Source of the DNA: an uncultured Pedobacter sp. | GTDB taxonomy: Bacteria > Bacteroidota > Bacteroidia > Sphingobacteriales > Sphingobacteriaceae | Length of the DNA: 64,000 bases | Direction: 5' to 3' | Assembly (NCBI RefSeq): GCF_913776295.1 | Contig: NZ_CAJYOJ010000077.1 | Coordinates: forward strand, 1 to 64,000 | Shown here: piece after piece, positions 35,962 through 44,743 of the stretch | Position numbering within the stretch: the first letter of the stretch is position 1 | Layout of the letters: each line of letters opens with the position of its first letter | Translations under genes and position numbers: made by a program | The notes under the pieces: model-generated | What the model was told of the DNA's origin: nothing | Database searches by the model: none | What the model saw: the letters and a program-made list of their open reading frames with translations, nothing else

Positions 35962-37350
35962 CTAATATTTAGGATTTTGAACAATATTTTTATTTACCGA
36001 TATTTCTGTCGCAGGGATTGGCAAGGCATATTGTGCCTGGGTTGGAGACAATGTGAGTGCGCTTTGTGTTCCAGCTACATCTGCTGCTGTTCTTTCAATT
36101 ACCATATTTCTACGCCTTAAATCAAAGAAACGATGACCCTCAAATGCCAGCTCTTTGTATCTTTCGTCATAAACTGCACTAATTAATGCCGCTTTATCCG
36201 CAAAGGATGCATTAACATAATTGTTAATTCTTGCGGCACGCAAAGTATTAATATCACCCGCAGCATCTCCTGTTGTTTCTGCCCTGGCTTCGGCTCTGAT
36301 CAGATACATTTCGCCGGTTCTAAATTGTTTTACATCTGCCAAACCAGGGGTAGAAGAAGTTCCTCCAATATATTTATTAACCAGATATTTAGATTTTGTT
36401 CCTGTACGCGAATTGTCAAATTTAATATAAGGTATAAATCTGATGTCATTTGCCTGATCAAATGTTGCAATTAATTTAAATGAAGGCGCATATAAAACAT
36501 AGCTCCCTGATTGCCTAAAAAAGAAATCCCCGGTTCTTGAATCGCCGGTTACCCGTTTCAATTTCCAAATCACTTCAGCATCGTTGGCATCCGTCCAGAT
36601 ACCAGGGAATTGTGCTTTTGTGGCCAATGGAACCGCATTTATCACTTCCGTTGAGTAGGCAATGGCATCTGTCCAATTCTTTTCATACAATGCAACACGC
36701 GCTTGAATAGCCGAAACTGCGGTTTTGGTAATTCTCGTTTTATCAGTAAAGCTTGATGGAATCAATGATTTAGCTGCAATCAGATCTGCTTTGGCTTTTG
36801 CAATTACTGCCTCAAAAGTTTCTCTTGCCGGATAAATGATGGCTGACCGCTGCATATAGGTTACGCCCAATGCACCTGTTTGATAAGAAGATGCGTATGC
36901 CCTTAATAATTCGAAATGCAAATATGCACGTAAAGCCAGCAGCTCACCTTTGTACCGATCGGCCAAAGTAGCATCTGCCCCAGTAAAAGTTAACTTATCC
37001 ATGGCTTCTAAAACGCGGTTTACCCGATCAATGGCAGTATAATTTGTGTAATAAAGCCCGGTAACGGAACCATTTGAACCATTATAAAGCCATCGAAACG
37101 CATCGCTATTACCTACCGTATTTTCCTGAGGATAAATCGCTTCGTCCGAAACAATGGAGCTGTAACTTAAAGTAGAATAATCAATTGGCGCATAGGCACC
37201 GATTACACCCAAATTAATATCGTTAATATTTCTGAATGCCTGTTCTGGCAAAATTAAATCGGTTGGCTTAAAATCCAGCTTGGTACAAGATGTTGCCAAT
37301 AATACAACTGCCAATAAAACAGTGCATTTTGTATATATTTTGTTAATCAT
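35962..37350 (-). CDS. SusD/RagB-family surface lipoprotein
   Basis: This is a surface substrate-binding partner of the SusC encoded just upstream. I start it at the ATG at 37350 (462 residues, MINKIYTKC), which gives a proper lipoprotein signal with lipobox ATSC and lies 10 bases after the susC stop. An in-frame ATG at 37431 would overlap susC and bury the signal. The SusD helical core (ELLALRAYLHFELLRAYA) and RagB C-terminal motif (YKELAFEGHRFFDLRRRN) are clear. Third gene of the minus-strand operon. Confidence 0.93.
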   Translation of the reverse strand: MINKIYTKCTVLLAVVLLATSCTKLDFKPTDLILPEQAFRNINDINLGVIGAYAPIDYSTLSYSSIVSDEAIYPQENTVGNSDAFRWLYNGSNGSVTGLYYTNYTAIDRVNRVLEAMDKLTFTGADATLADRYKGELLALRAYLHFELLRAYASSYQTGALGVTYMQRSAIIYPARETFEAVIAKAKADLIAAKSLIPSSFTDKTRITKTAVSAIQARVALYEKNWTDAIAYSTEVINAVPLATKAQFPGIWTDANDAEVIWKLKRVTGDSRTGDFFFRQSGSYVLYAPSFKLIATFDQANDIRFIPYIKFDNSRTGTKSKYLVNKYIGGTSSTPGLADVKQFRTGEMYLIRAEARAETTGDAAGDINTLRAARINNYVNASFADKAALISAVYDERYKELAFEGHRFFDLRRRNMVIERTAADVAGTQSALTLSPTQAQYALPIPATEISVNKNIVQNPKY

Positions 37351-37360
37351 AACTTGTTTA

Positions 37361-40300
37361 TTAAAAGTTAACATTAATTCCTGCAGTATATGTTCTGGTG
37401 TTAGGATATTGAAAACGCCCGAAAACATCATTGTTCTCTGGATCTAAGCCCCGCCAGCTGGTCCAGGTAAAAAGATTCTGTCCCTGAACAAATACTTTAA
37501 CTCCTTTAATGACCTTGGTTTTTTCAAGTATGGATTTTGGCAAAGTATATCCAATGGTTACGTTTCTCAATCTTAGGAATGAAGCATCCTGAATATCTTT
37601 AGAAGTAAAATTTCTAGGGATATCAAACCTTTGAAGAATGGCATTATCCCCAGTATCTCCCGGGTTTTTCCACCGGTTATATAACATCCTAACCGATTGG
37701 TTACTGGTACGATAAGTTCTGTTTTCATTATAAAAATCCTCGTTGTTCCAACGCATTACATTGCTTACAAAAGAGAATAAAGCAGAAGCTGTAATACCTT
37801 TATAACTTAACGAGGTATTGAAACCACCGGTAAAGGTTGGGTACATGCTGCCAGAATTAGTGGTACTTTGGGCATTTGCATTGTACAAAGTAGTAATACT
37901 GCCATCAAGATTGTAATACTGGGCTTCTCCGGTTTGTGGATTTACACCTGCCCAATCTGGTGCAAAATAAGTTCCATATGGCAATCCCACTTTGATAATC
38001 CTCGAATCTCCATCTGGAAAATTATCAGTTACATCGCTTACACGTAAGATCATATTTTTATTATAACCTGCGTTGGCGCCCAAAGTCCACGTAAAATCTG
38101 TGGTTTTAATTACATCTCCGCTGATATCAAACTCGATACCCCTATTTCTCATTTTACCTGAACTTAGCGGCAGGGTTGCATAACCGGCAACGGCAGAAGG
38201 CGGCTGGTTGATAAACATATTGGTGGTGATTTTATTATAAAAATCGGCACTTAAACGCAATCTGTTGGGTTTAAATAATCCCAGATCGAAACCGGCATTA
38301 AATGTACTTACATATTCCCAGTCGTAATCGATATTACCAGCTGCTGTTGCACGGATTCCGATATTACCACCATAGCTCGTATTGCCGTAAGCTTCCTGGT
38401 AATCGAAATTACCACCGAACGAGCTTGCTGCAGTGCCGTAACTCGCCCTAAAGCTCAAGTCTGAAATAAGGGCTACGCTTTTAAGAAACTCTTCTTGCTT
38501 CGCATTCCAGTTGGCTCCTACCGAATAGAAACCATGCCACCTGTTTTTTGATACTACAGTGGTAGAACCATCATAACGGTAACTTGCATTCAAAGTATAT
38601 TTACGATCGTACGTATAACGGCCAATGCCCATAAACGAAGCCATGGCATTCCGTGTTTTGCCACCAGAAAGTGAAGGCAGAAAAACAGTACTTACTGTTA
38701 TACCGGCAGGTGTTTCGGGCAAACGATCATCTATACCAAATCCCCTGTAACCAAAAGATTTATAATCGTTATAAATATATTCGTATAATGCAGAAAATTC
38801 TACATCGTGTTTACCATCAAATGTTTTGGCAAAAGTCAGGCCACTGGTAGATACAATACCAAAATTTCTTCGGCTAATCTCATCTAAGCGACCTTTTCCG
38901 CCTAATGTATTGGCAACAGATCTTGATCCATAATAAGAATTTGGATTAACATAGTTTTCGTCAGAAGAATTTCTATAATCAATGCCAAACCTGGTTGTTG
39001 CCTTTAGTGATGGAAAAATCTGATAAGCAAATGAACCGCCCACTATAGCTTTAAACTGATCAGTTTTATTGCTGGAATTCAGTAAACGCTCCAGCGCTAG
39101 AGTACCTTCGCGCTGATCTAAAATGTTGTATTTTGCCTGTGAGCTAATGCCTGGATGCACTAAAGTACCGTCAGAGGCATAGGGTTTTTCGTAAGGAAGT
39201 GCATAATACACTGCAGACATTGGTGTGCCGGCCGTAGTAGCACCTTCCCCATCAATAAAAGTTGATTGAGAATAACCTAGAGAAACGTTAACACTTCCAC
39301 TAAATTTATCATCATTGAAATCTAAATTACTTCTGAGCGCATAACGGTTAAGGCCTGTATTTACGGCAACTCCTTCCTGGCTGTAATAATTTAATGAATT
39401 GTAGAAACGTAATTTATCATTACCCCCGCTGATGCTTACCTGCTGTTCCTGAAATTTACCTCTTCTAAAAAATATATCTCTCCAATCGGTATTGATCTGC
39501 CTTAAACTGTCCAAAATAAAATCAGCGCGAGCTCTTGAGCTTGCGGTACCTGCCGCGTAAGATGGATTTTTCGGAGAATACGTCCACCCCGGACCAATAT
39601 TAACTCCTGTTAAACCTATTTCCTCTTCAAATTGCAAACGCTCATTGGTGTTCATCATCACAAAATTTGGTCTGCTCAAATTTGAAAAACCATATTGAGA
39701 ATTATAACTTACGGAAACATGGCCGGCCTTACCCTTTTTAGTAGTGTATACAATTACACCATTGGCACCCCTGGATCCATACAGAGCTGTTGCCGATGCA
39801 TCTTTTAATACCGTTGCCGATTCAATATCATCTGGATTGATGGTTTGAAAATAGCCGGCTTCAATCGGAACGCCGTCTAAAATAATAAGCGGACCTCTAA
39901 CTCCATTGATGGTACCAATTCCCCTAATGACCACTGATGCACTTGTACCTGGCTGACCTGAAGTTGAAATCACACTCATACCTGGAACACGACCCTGTAA
40001 AATCTGATCTAATGTTAGACCAGGAACCTGATTAATTTTATCGGCAGTAACCAGAGAACTTGCTGCCGCTGATTGCGATTTTTTATAACTGGTGTAACCC
40101 GTTATCACCACATCGCTCAAAGTCCCTGCTGATAAACTTAGTTTAAGTGTACCCAACTGGCTTTTGGCAGCCACTTCCCTATCTGTATAACCAACGTATG
40201 AGATAACCAGTATCGCATTCTCATCTACGTTTCTAATAATAAAATTTCCATCGCTATCGGTAACTGAAGCAGCCAATTGTCCCTTAACCTTTACAGAAGC

Positions 40301-40759
40301 GCCTGGCATAGGATTGCCTTGTTCATCAACAATTTTTCCGCTCACATCAATAGCCTTAGTGTTATTGTTTCTGGCAAGGGGCATAATTAAAATGGTATTT
40401 TCTTTAATTTCCCAGCTGAAAGGCTGCGATCTTAATACCTGTACAAGCACATCTTTGATTTCGGCATTTTTAACATCAACGGTTACAGGTTTTGCACTTT
40501 TTTCGATCAAATCTGCATCATACAGAAAAAAATAACCACTTTGCTTCTTAATTTCTTTTAAAACACGCACCAAAGGCACGTTTTTTTGATTTATACTAAT
40601 GTTTTGGGAAAATGCTGATGCACTAACCTGTAAGCATAAAACTGTTATTAAAACAACAAAAAGTTTCATGGTTCTGATAACCGTCAGGTTAAAATAGTTT
40701 GTAAAAAACCCCACCGCCTTTAAGACATTGGGATGATTACCTTTTGTGTAGAAGTTCAT
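37361..40759 (-). CDS. SusC/RagA TonB-dependent transporter with STN domain
   Basis: This outer-membrane importer/transducer has 1132 residues. The hydrophobic signal begins at residue 31 (MKLFVVLITVLCLQVSASA), after a lead often seen in this family. STN domain ~55-125 (VPLVRVLKEIKKQSGYFFLY), carboxypeptidase-like domain ~138-212, plug with ALYGSRGANGVIVYTTKKG, then the barrel. The STN domain implies signalling to the adjacent FecR. It differs in sequence from the plus-strand SusC, so the two are not recent duplicates. Its operon encodes two cyanophycinases and an isoaspartyl peptidase. Confidence 0.94.
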   Translation of the reverse strand: MNFYTKGNHPNVLKAVGFFTNYFNLTVIRTMKLFVVLITVLCLQVSASAFSQNISINQKNVPLVRVLKEIKKQSGYFFLYDADLIEKSAKPVTVDVKNAEIKDVLVQVLRSQPFSWEIKENTILIMPLARNNNTKAIDVSGKIVDEQGNPMPGASVKVKGQLAASVTDSDGNFIIRNVDENAILVISYVGYTDREVAAKSQLGTLKLSLSAGTLSDVVITGYTSYKKSQSAAASSLVTADKINQVPGLTLDQILQGRVPGMSVISTSGQPGTSASVVIRGIGTINGVRGPLIILDGVPIEAGYFQTINPDDIESATVLKDASATALYGSRGANGVIVYTTKKGKAGHVSVSYNSQYGFSNLSRPNFVMMNTNERLQFEEEIGLTGVNIGPGWTYSPKNPSYAAGTASSRARADFILDSLRQINTDWRDIFFRRGKFQEQQVSISGGNDKLRFYNSLNYYSQEGVAVNTGLNRYALRSNLDFNDDKFSGSVNVSLGYSQSTFIDGEGATTAGTPMSAVYYALPYEKPYASDGTLVHPGISSQAKYNILDQREGTLALERLLNSSNKTDQFKAIVGGSFAYQIFPSLKATTRFGIDYRNSSDENYVNPNSYYGSRSVANTLGGKGRLDEISRRNFGIVSTSGLTFAKTFDGKHDVEFSALYEYIYNDYKSFGYRGFGIDDRLPETPAGITVSTVFLPSLSGGKTRNAMASFMGIGRYTYDRKYTLNASYRYDGSTTVVSKNRWHGFYSVGANWNAKQEEFLKSVALISDLSFRASYGTAASSFGGNFDYQEAYGNTSYGGNIGIRATAAGNIDYDWEYVSTFNAGFDLGLFKPNRLRLSADFYNKITTNMFINQPPSAVAGYATLPLSSGKMRNRGIEFDISGDVIKTTDFTWTLGANAGYNKNMILRVSDVTDNFPDGDSRIIKVGLPYGTYFAPDWAGVNPQTGEAQYYNLDGSITTLYNANAQSTTNSGSMYPTFTGGFNTSLSYKGITASALFSFVSNVMRWNNEDFYNENRTYRTSNQSVRMLYNRWKNPGDTGDNAILQRFDIPRNFTSKDIQDASFLRLRNVTIGYTLPKSILEKTKVIKGVKVFVQGQNLFTWTSWRGLDPENNDVFGRFQYPNTRTYTAGINVNF

Positions 40760-40835
40760 ACATTCAGTTTGGTTTAAATTTAAATTGATTAGTTTATTTG
40801 TGGGTTAATTGATAAATCTCTTCTGACATAGGCGG

Positions 40836-42014
40836 TTATTTTTCAGACAATACGGTTAGCTTCTTTCCTTCGGTTATCTCGAACCTAATGTTTCCGGTCT
40901 TTTCGAGCATTTTTAACACTTCAGAGAGTTTGGCCTTACGTGGAACCATACCATTGTATTTTTTATTGGGGACTGTATGATAATCGATATGAACATCGTA
41001 CCACCTTTCCAATTGCTTCAGAATGCTTTGCAGGTCGGCATTATTAAACTGGAAAAGGCCGTTTTTCCATGCCGTCTCGTCATCTGTATCTACATCAGTG
41101 GCTAACCTGATGATACCTGAACCTGACACACCGGCAATAGCTTGCTCGCCCGGTTTTAAAATTTTTACCGATTGACCATTACTGATCCGAACACGTCCTT
41201 CTAGCAAAGTGGTTTTAATGGTATTGTTGTCTGAATAACTATTGATATTGAAATGCGTGCCCAACACTTCTACATCCTGCAGGTGACTTCTGACATGGAA
41301 AGGTTGTGCTTTGTTTTTAGCTACTTCGAAATAAGCCTCTCCGGTAAGTTCTACACTACGGTCGTTACCGTTAAATACTTCCGGATACTTTAAAGAAGAT
41401 GCAGCATTTAACCAAACTTTGGTACCATCTGGTAAAATGACCTGGTATTGGCCACCCCTGGGCGTTTGAATGGTGTTATAGGAAATTCCTGATTTCGGTT
41501 TTAGATTGCTTTCATCCAAAACCGTATATACCAATTGCCCTTCTCTTGTTCTCGAGATTTTCAATCCGTCTTTATCGCTTATATTGGCTGCAGTATGTTC
41601 ATCTAAAACAATTTTTGAACCGTCAGCGAGGGTTAAAACAGCTTTATTGGTACCTGGCAGAACATCCAGGGATTTTCGAGATACTAACTCAGTCTTAAGC
41701 GATGACCCGGTTTGATGAAGAAAGGCAAAGGTGATTCCTAAAACAATCAGCAACATAGCCGCCGCTGCTACGTATCGATATAACCGAATGGTTTTACGTT
41801 TTTGATCTATATGAATCTTTGCATTGATCGCTGAGAAATTGACTTCAGCCATTTTAGCTATTTCATCAGCATGGAGCTGATCAAGCATATCAGGATTTTT
41901 GTCTAAATATTGATAGTATTTTTCTACAAAAAGAATCTCATCTGCCGTAGCTGTACCGGATACATAACGCTGGATAATTTTTTGCAGCTCTTTTTGATGT
42001 TTGAAGGCGTTCAT
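40836..42014 (-). CDS. FecR-family anti-sigma factor
   Basis: The protein has 392 residues from the ATG at 42014, which follows an A-rich ribosome-binding stretch (AGAAAAA). An in-frame ATG at 42050 adds 12 unlikely residues. Cytoplasmic part, membrane segment ~88-106 (YVAAAAMLLIVLGITFAFL), FecR domain with TPRGGQYQVILPDGTKVWLN, and C-terminal DUF4974 (LQSILKQLERWYDVHIDY). It lies between the sigma gene (95-base gap) and susC (76-base gap), the standard order. Confidence 0.93.
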   Translation of the reverse strand: MNAFKHQKELQKIIQRYVSGTATADEILFVEKYYQYLDKNPDMLDQLHADEIAKMAEVNFSAINAKIHIDQKRKTIRLYRYVAAAAMLLIVLGITFAFLHQTGSSLKTELVSRKSLDVLPGTNKAVLTLADGSKIVLDEHTAANISDKDGLKISRTREGQLVYTVLDESNLKPKSGISYNTIQTPRGGQYQVILPDGTKVWLNAASSLKYPEVFNGNDRSVELTGEAYFEVAKNKAQPFHVRSHLQDVEVLGTHFNINSYSDNNTIKTTLLEGRVRISNGQSVKILKPGEQAIAGVSGSGIIRLATDVDTDDETAWKNGLFQFNNADLQSILKQLERWYDVHIDYHTVPNKKYNGMVPRKAKLSEVLKMLEKTGNIRFEITEGKKLTVLSEK

Positions 42015-42109
42015 TTTTTCTGGTTTTAGATAGATGTACCAGAAAGCCAAAAATATCCCAAAAGAATTTTAAAATATTTTGAAGAAAACAAAAAATGAAC
42101 TTAAACTTT

Positions 42110-42694
42110 TCAGAAAACTGAAGAGATAACAACCAAAACCAACAAAAAAAGTTGTGTGAGCCTCAAACGCAGGGCTTGCGTAGCGGTGGTTAACTGATTC
42201 TGAACAGTTTTTTGCGAGACATGGAGTTCAAAAGCAATTTTGGCCGTAGACAAACCTTCGAAATAATGCATTATAAATATATTACGCCGTTTTTCGGGCA
42301 GCGCTTTAATAAATAATTCCAGTAATGCAGCCACTTCTCTTTCCAGCAACATGCCATCTGCCTGTAATGGAGAAATTAATTCATTTTCGAAAGATTTCCC
42401 GAAAAAACTGCTTTTTGGACTCCTGGCAATATGTTTTAAAACCTGGAAACGGACTGCGGTATGCAAATAAGCTACCGGATTTTCCAAATCGAGTTCAGCT
42501 TTTCTGTTCCACAGGTCAGTAAAAATATTCTGAATGATATCCTGGCACTTTTCTCTTTCAGGCAGGCGTTTGTAGGCTGCATTATAGAGCTCAGCCCAAT
42601 AAAGATTGTAAATTTTGCTAAAAGCGACCTCATCTCCTTGCTTCAATAAGTCAAAAAGGGAATCATCATGCGCACGATTTCTCTCGATATTCAA
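42110..42694 (-). CDS. ECF RNA polymerase sigma factor (Bacteroidota type)
   Basis: The protein has 194 residues; region 2 is ~20-90 (FSKIYNLYWAELYNAAYKRL) and region 4 ~125-180 (LSTAKIAFELHVSQKTVQNQ). A hydrophobic C-terminal tail (LFLLVLVVISSVF) follows, also seen as a shorter version in the other sigma of this locus. With its FecR and the STN-type SusC it forms a transducer circuit likely to switch on the cyanophycinase operon. Confidence 0.92.
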   Translation of the reverse strand: MNIERNRAHDDSLFDLLKQGDEVAFSKIYNLYWAELYNAAYKRLPEREKCQDIIQNIFTDLWNRKAELDLENPVAYLHTAVRFQVLKHIARSPKSSFFGKSFENELISPLQADGMLLEREVAALLELFIKALPEKRRNIFIMHYFEGLSTAKIAFELHVSQKTVQNQLTTATQALRLRLTQLFLLVLVVISSVF

Positions 42695-42806
42695 ATGATT
42701 ATTTGGGTTGCGAAACCAAACATAGTCATTTTTAAGGAATTATGTAAATGCCTGCAGACAACAATTGACAAAACACGGTGCACTTAAAAACAGTATTTTT
42801 AAATTA

Positions 42807-44639
42807 TCATTTTTTTGTAGCTGTACGAAGGGTTCTGCCCGATTCGATAACAGCCTGATTAATTTCTTTTACACGTTTGATATCCATTTTTTCCACTTCG
42901 CGATCATAGGTCAGTAAACCGTTTATTTCATGTTCAACGTCGGTGGTTTGGGTGTAAACCGCTGTACTCAGACCTTTATAAAGCATCAACTGCTCCACCT
43001 GCTGCATCAGCAGTACGTAACGGTCAGTAAGTGCATTAATAGTTGGTTCGTATCCGTATGCATTATTTTCAACAGGCCACATATGCCGCCTGACAAAGAG
43101 ACCGATACCGCCGTATTCGCCCAATGAGGCGGCTCGCTTTTCGTCTGGTTGCGATGCCCCGTTCGGACCAATGTAAATATGCGTGTCTACAAAATCACCA
43201 TTTCCAGGGTCGCCCAGGGCTTTCTGATAACCGGGATTATTGTTAAACCCGGAATTGCCATTAACCAATCTGGATGGATCGTATTTTTTTACCCAGGCGG
43301 TAATTTCCTTAATATCAAATGCACCCCAGTTTTCGTTGAAGGGCACCCAACTGATAATTGATGGTGAGTTGTAGAGGTCATCCATTACCGCTTTAAGCTC
43401 TTTTCTAAAAACGCTTCGGTTTTTCAATGTATCCTCATTTTGGTACCACATGGCGGGCATATCCTGCCAAACCAATATCCCCATTTTATCGGCTAAATAG
43501 TAGAACCTTTTTGGTTCGGTTTTCATGTGCTTTCTGATAAGGTTAAAACCTGCATTCTTGGTAAACTCAAGATCGGATTTTAGCGCCTCTTCAGTTGGTG
43601 CGGTTAAAATCCCGTCTGGCCAGTACCCCTGATCCAGTAAGCCGACCTGCATTTCGAATTTTCCATTCAGCAGCGGTCTTACCACACCATTTACTTTACC
43701 CAGCCTGATATCACGCATCCCAAAGTAACTCCTGATCTCGTCGGTTACCTTCCCGTTTTTGTCTTTAAGAACGATTTTTAAGTCGTATAAAAAAGGATCA
43801 TTTGGCGACCACAACCTCGGTTGATTTATCGGGAGCATTAATTGACTACCCGCTGCCCCCTTTATCAGCGAAACAGCCTTGTTTCCCTCATATGCAGTAG
43901 CCTCGATCTGGCCACCAGCTGCTTTGGCCGAAAGAATAAGCCGCTTATTTTCTACATCGGGTGTGATGCGTATCTGTTCGATATAAGTATTGGCAACCGG
44001 CTCCAGCCATACACTCTGCCATATCCCTGAACTGAAGGTATAATCTCCTCGCGGACCGTTTTTCCCTGAAGGTGCTTTTCCATCATTGGGATCATAGGCT
44101 GCTACAATCAAGGTATTGGAACCCGTTTTTAAAAGCGTGGTAATATCAAAGCCAAAGGCATCATAAGCACCTGAATGGCGGCCGGCAAGTTTTCCGTTGA
44201 CAAATATTGTGGCATCGTGATCCACCCCATCAAAATGTACAATTATTTTTTTCGCGTTCCAATCAGCAGGGATCTCAAAATCCCGTTTATACCACATATT
44301 GATTTCCTGCTTACGCTCAATTCCTGAAAGAAACGATTCAGGACAATAAGGCACCAGGATTTTTTCAGCCCTGTCAGGAAATTTTATTGCCTGCCTGGGC
44401 GCGAGGGCCGACGGGGCATTCTTTCCGCCTATATATTCCCAACTGCCGTTTAGGTTGAGCCAATCTTTGCGCTGGAGCTGTGGCCGTGGATAATCCGGGA
44501 AAGGCACTTTTGCCTGAGCAGCAGAAACCGTCCATTTGGTAGGAAGTTTAGCTTCCTGTGCCTGTAATGCTATTGAAAGCAGTAACATTAATGTTAAAAA
44601 CAGGTAATGTCTAAAAGTGGATATAAAATTTCTCATCAA
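42807..44639 (-). CDS. glycoside hydrolase family 2 protein, secreted
   Basis: The protein has 610 residues. A signal peptide ends near residue 28 (ALQAQ). The GH2 sugar-binding domain (~55-215, MWYKRDFEIP, VHFDGVDHDATIFVNG), an immunoglobulin-like domain and a TIM barrel follow. The barrel carries acid/base Glu436 (PFNENWG) and nucleophile Glu508 (GEYGG). The family includes beta-galactosidases, glucuronidases and mannosidases, and I cannot tell which. It follows the sigma gene on the same strand but is upstream of it, so it is not in the sigma/FecR operon. It probably degrades glycans in the periplasm. Confidence 0.9.
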   Translation of the reverse strand: MMRNFISTFRHYLFLTLMLLLSIALQAQEAKLPTKWTVSAAQAKVPFPDYPRPQLQRKDWLNLNGSWEYIGGKNAPSALAPRQAIKFPDRAEKILVPYCPESFLSGIERKQEINMWYKRDFEIPADWNAKKIIVHFDGVDHDATIFVNGKLAGRHSGAYDAFGFDITTLLKTGSNTLIVAAYDPNDGKAPSGKNGPRGDYTFSSGIWQSVWLEPVANTYIEQIRITPDVENKRLILSAKAAGGQIEATAYEGNKAVSLIKGAAGSQLMLPINQPRLWSPNDPFLYDLKIVLKDKNGKVTDEIRSYFGMRDIRLGKVNGVVRPLLNGKFEMQVGLLDQGYWPDGILTAPTEEALKSDLEFTKNAGFNLIRKHMKTEPKRFYYLADKMGILVWQDMPAMWYQNEDTLKNRSVFRKELKAVMDDLYNSPSIISWVPFNENWGAFDIKEITAWVKKYDPSRLVNGNSGFNNNPGYQKALGDPGNGDFVDTHIYIGPNGASQPDEKRAASLGEYGGIGLFVRRHMWPVENNAYGYEPTINALTDRYVLLMQQVEQLMLYKGLSTAVYTQTTDVEHEINGLLTYDREVEKMDIKRVKEINQAVIESGRTLRTATKK

Positions 44640-44743
44640 ACATCTTGAAATATCAGGGACTTATTAGCGGATTATAGCTCACTATCGCAAAATAATGATA
44701 ATGAGCACGAGGTCAAATAATTTCAAGAATTGGATCGCAATTG

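Noticed and set aside
42807..44639. GH2 gene as part of the cyanophycinase locus
   Set aside because: It lies upstream of the sigma gene with a 112-base gap and is a glycosidase; nothing ties it to the peptide enzymes.
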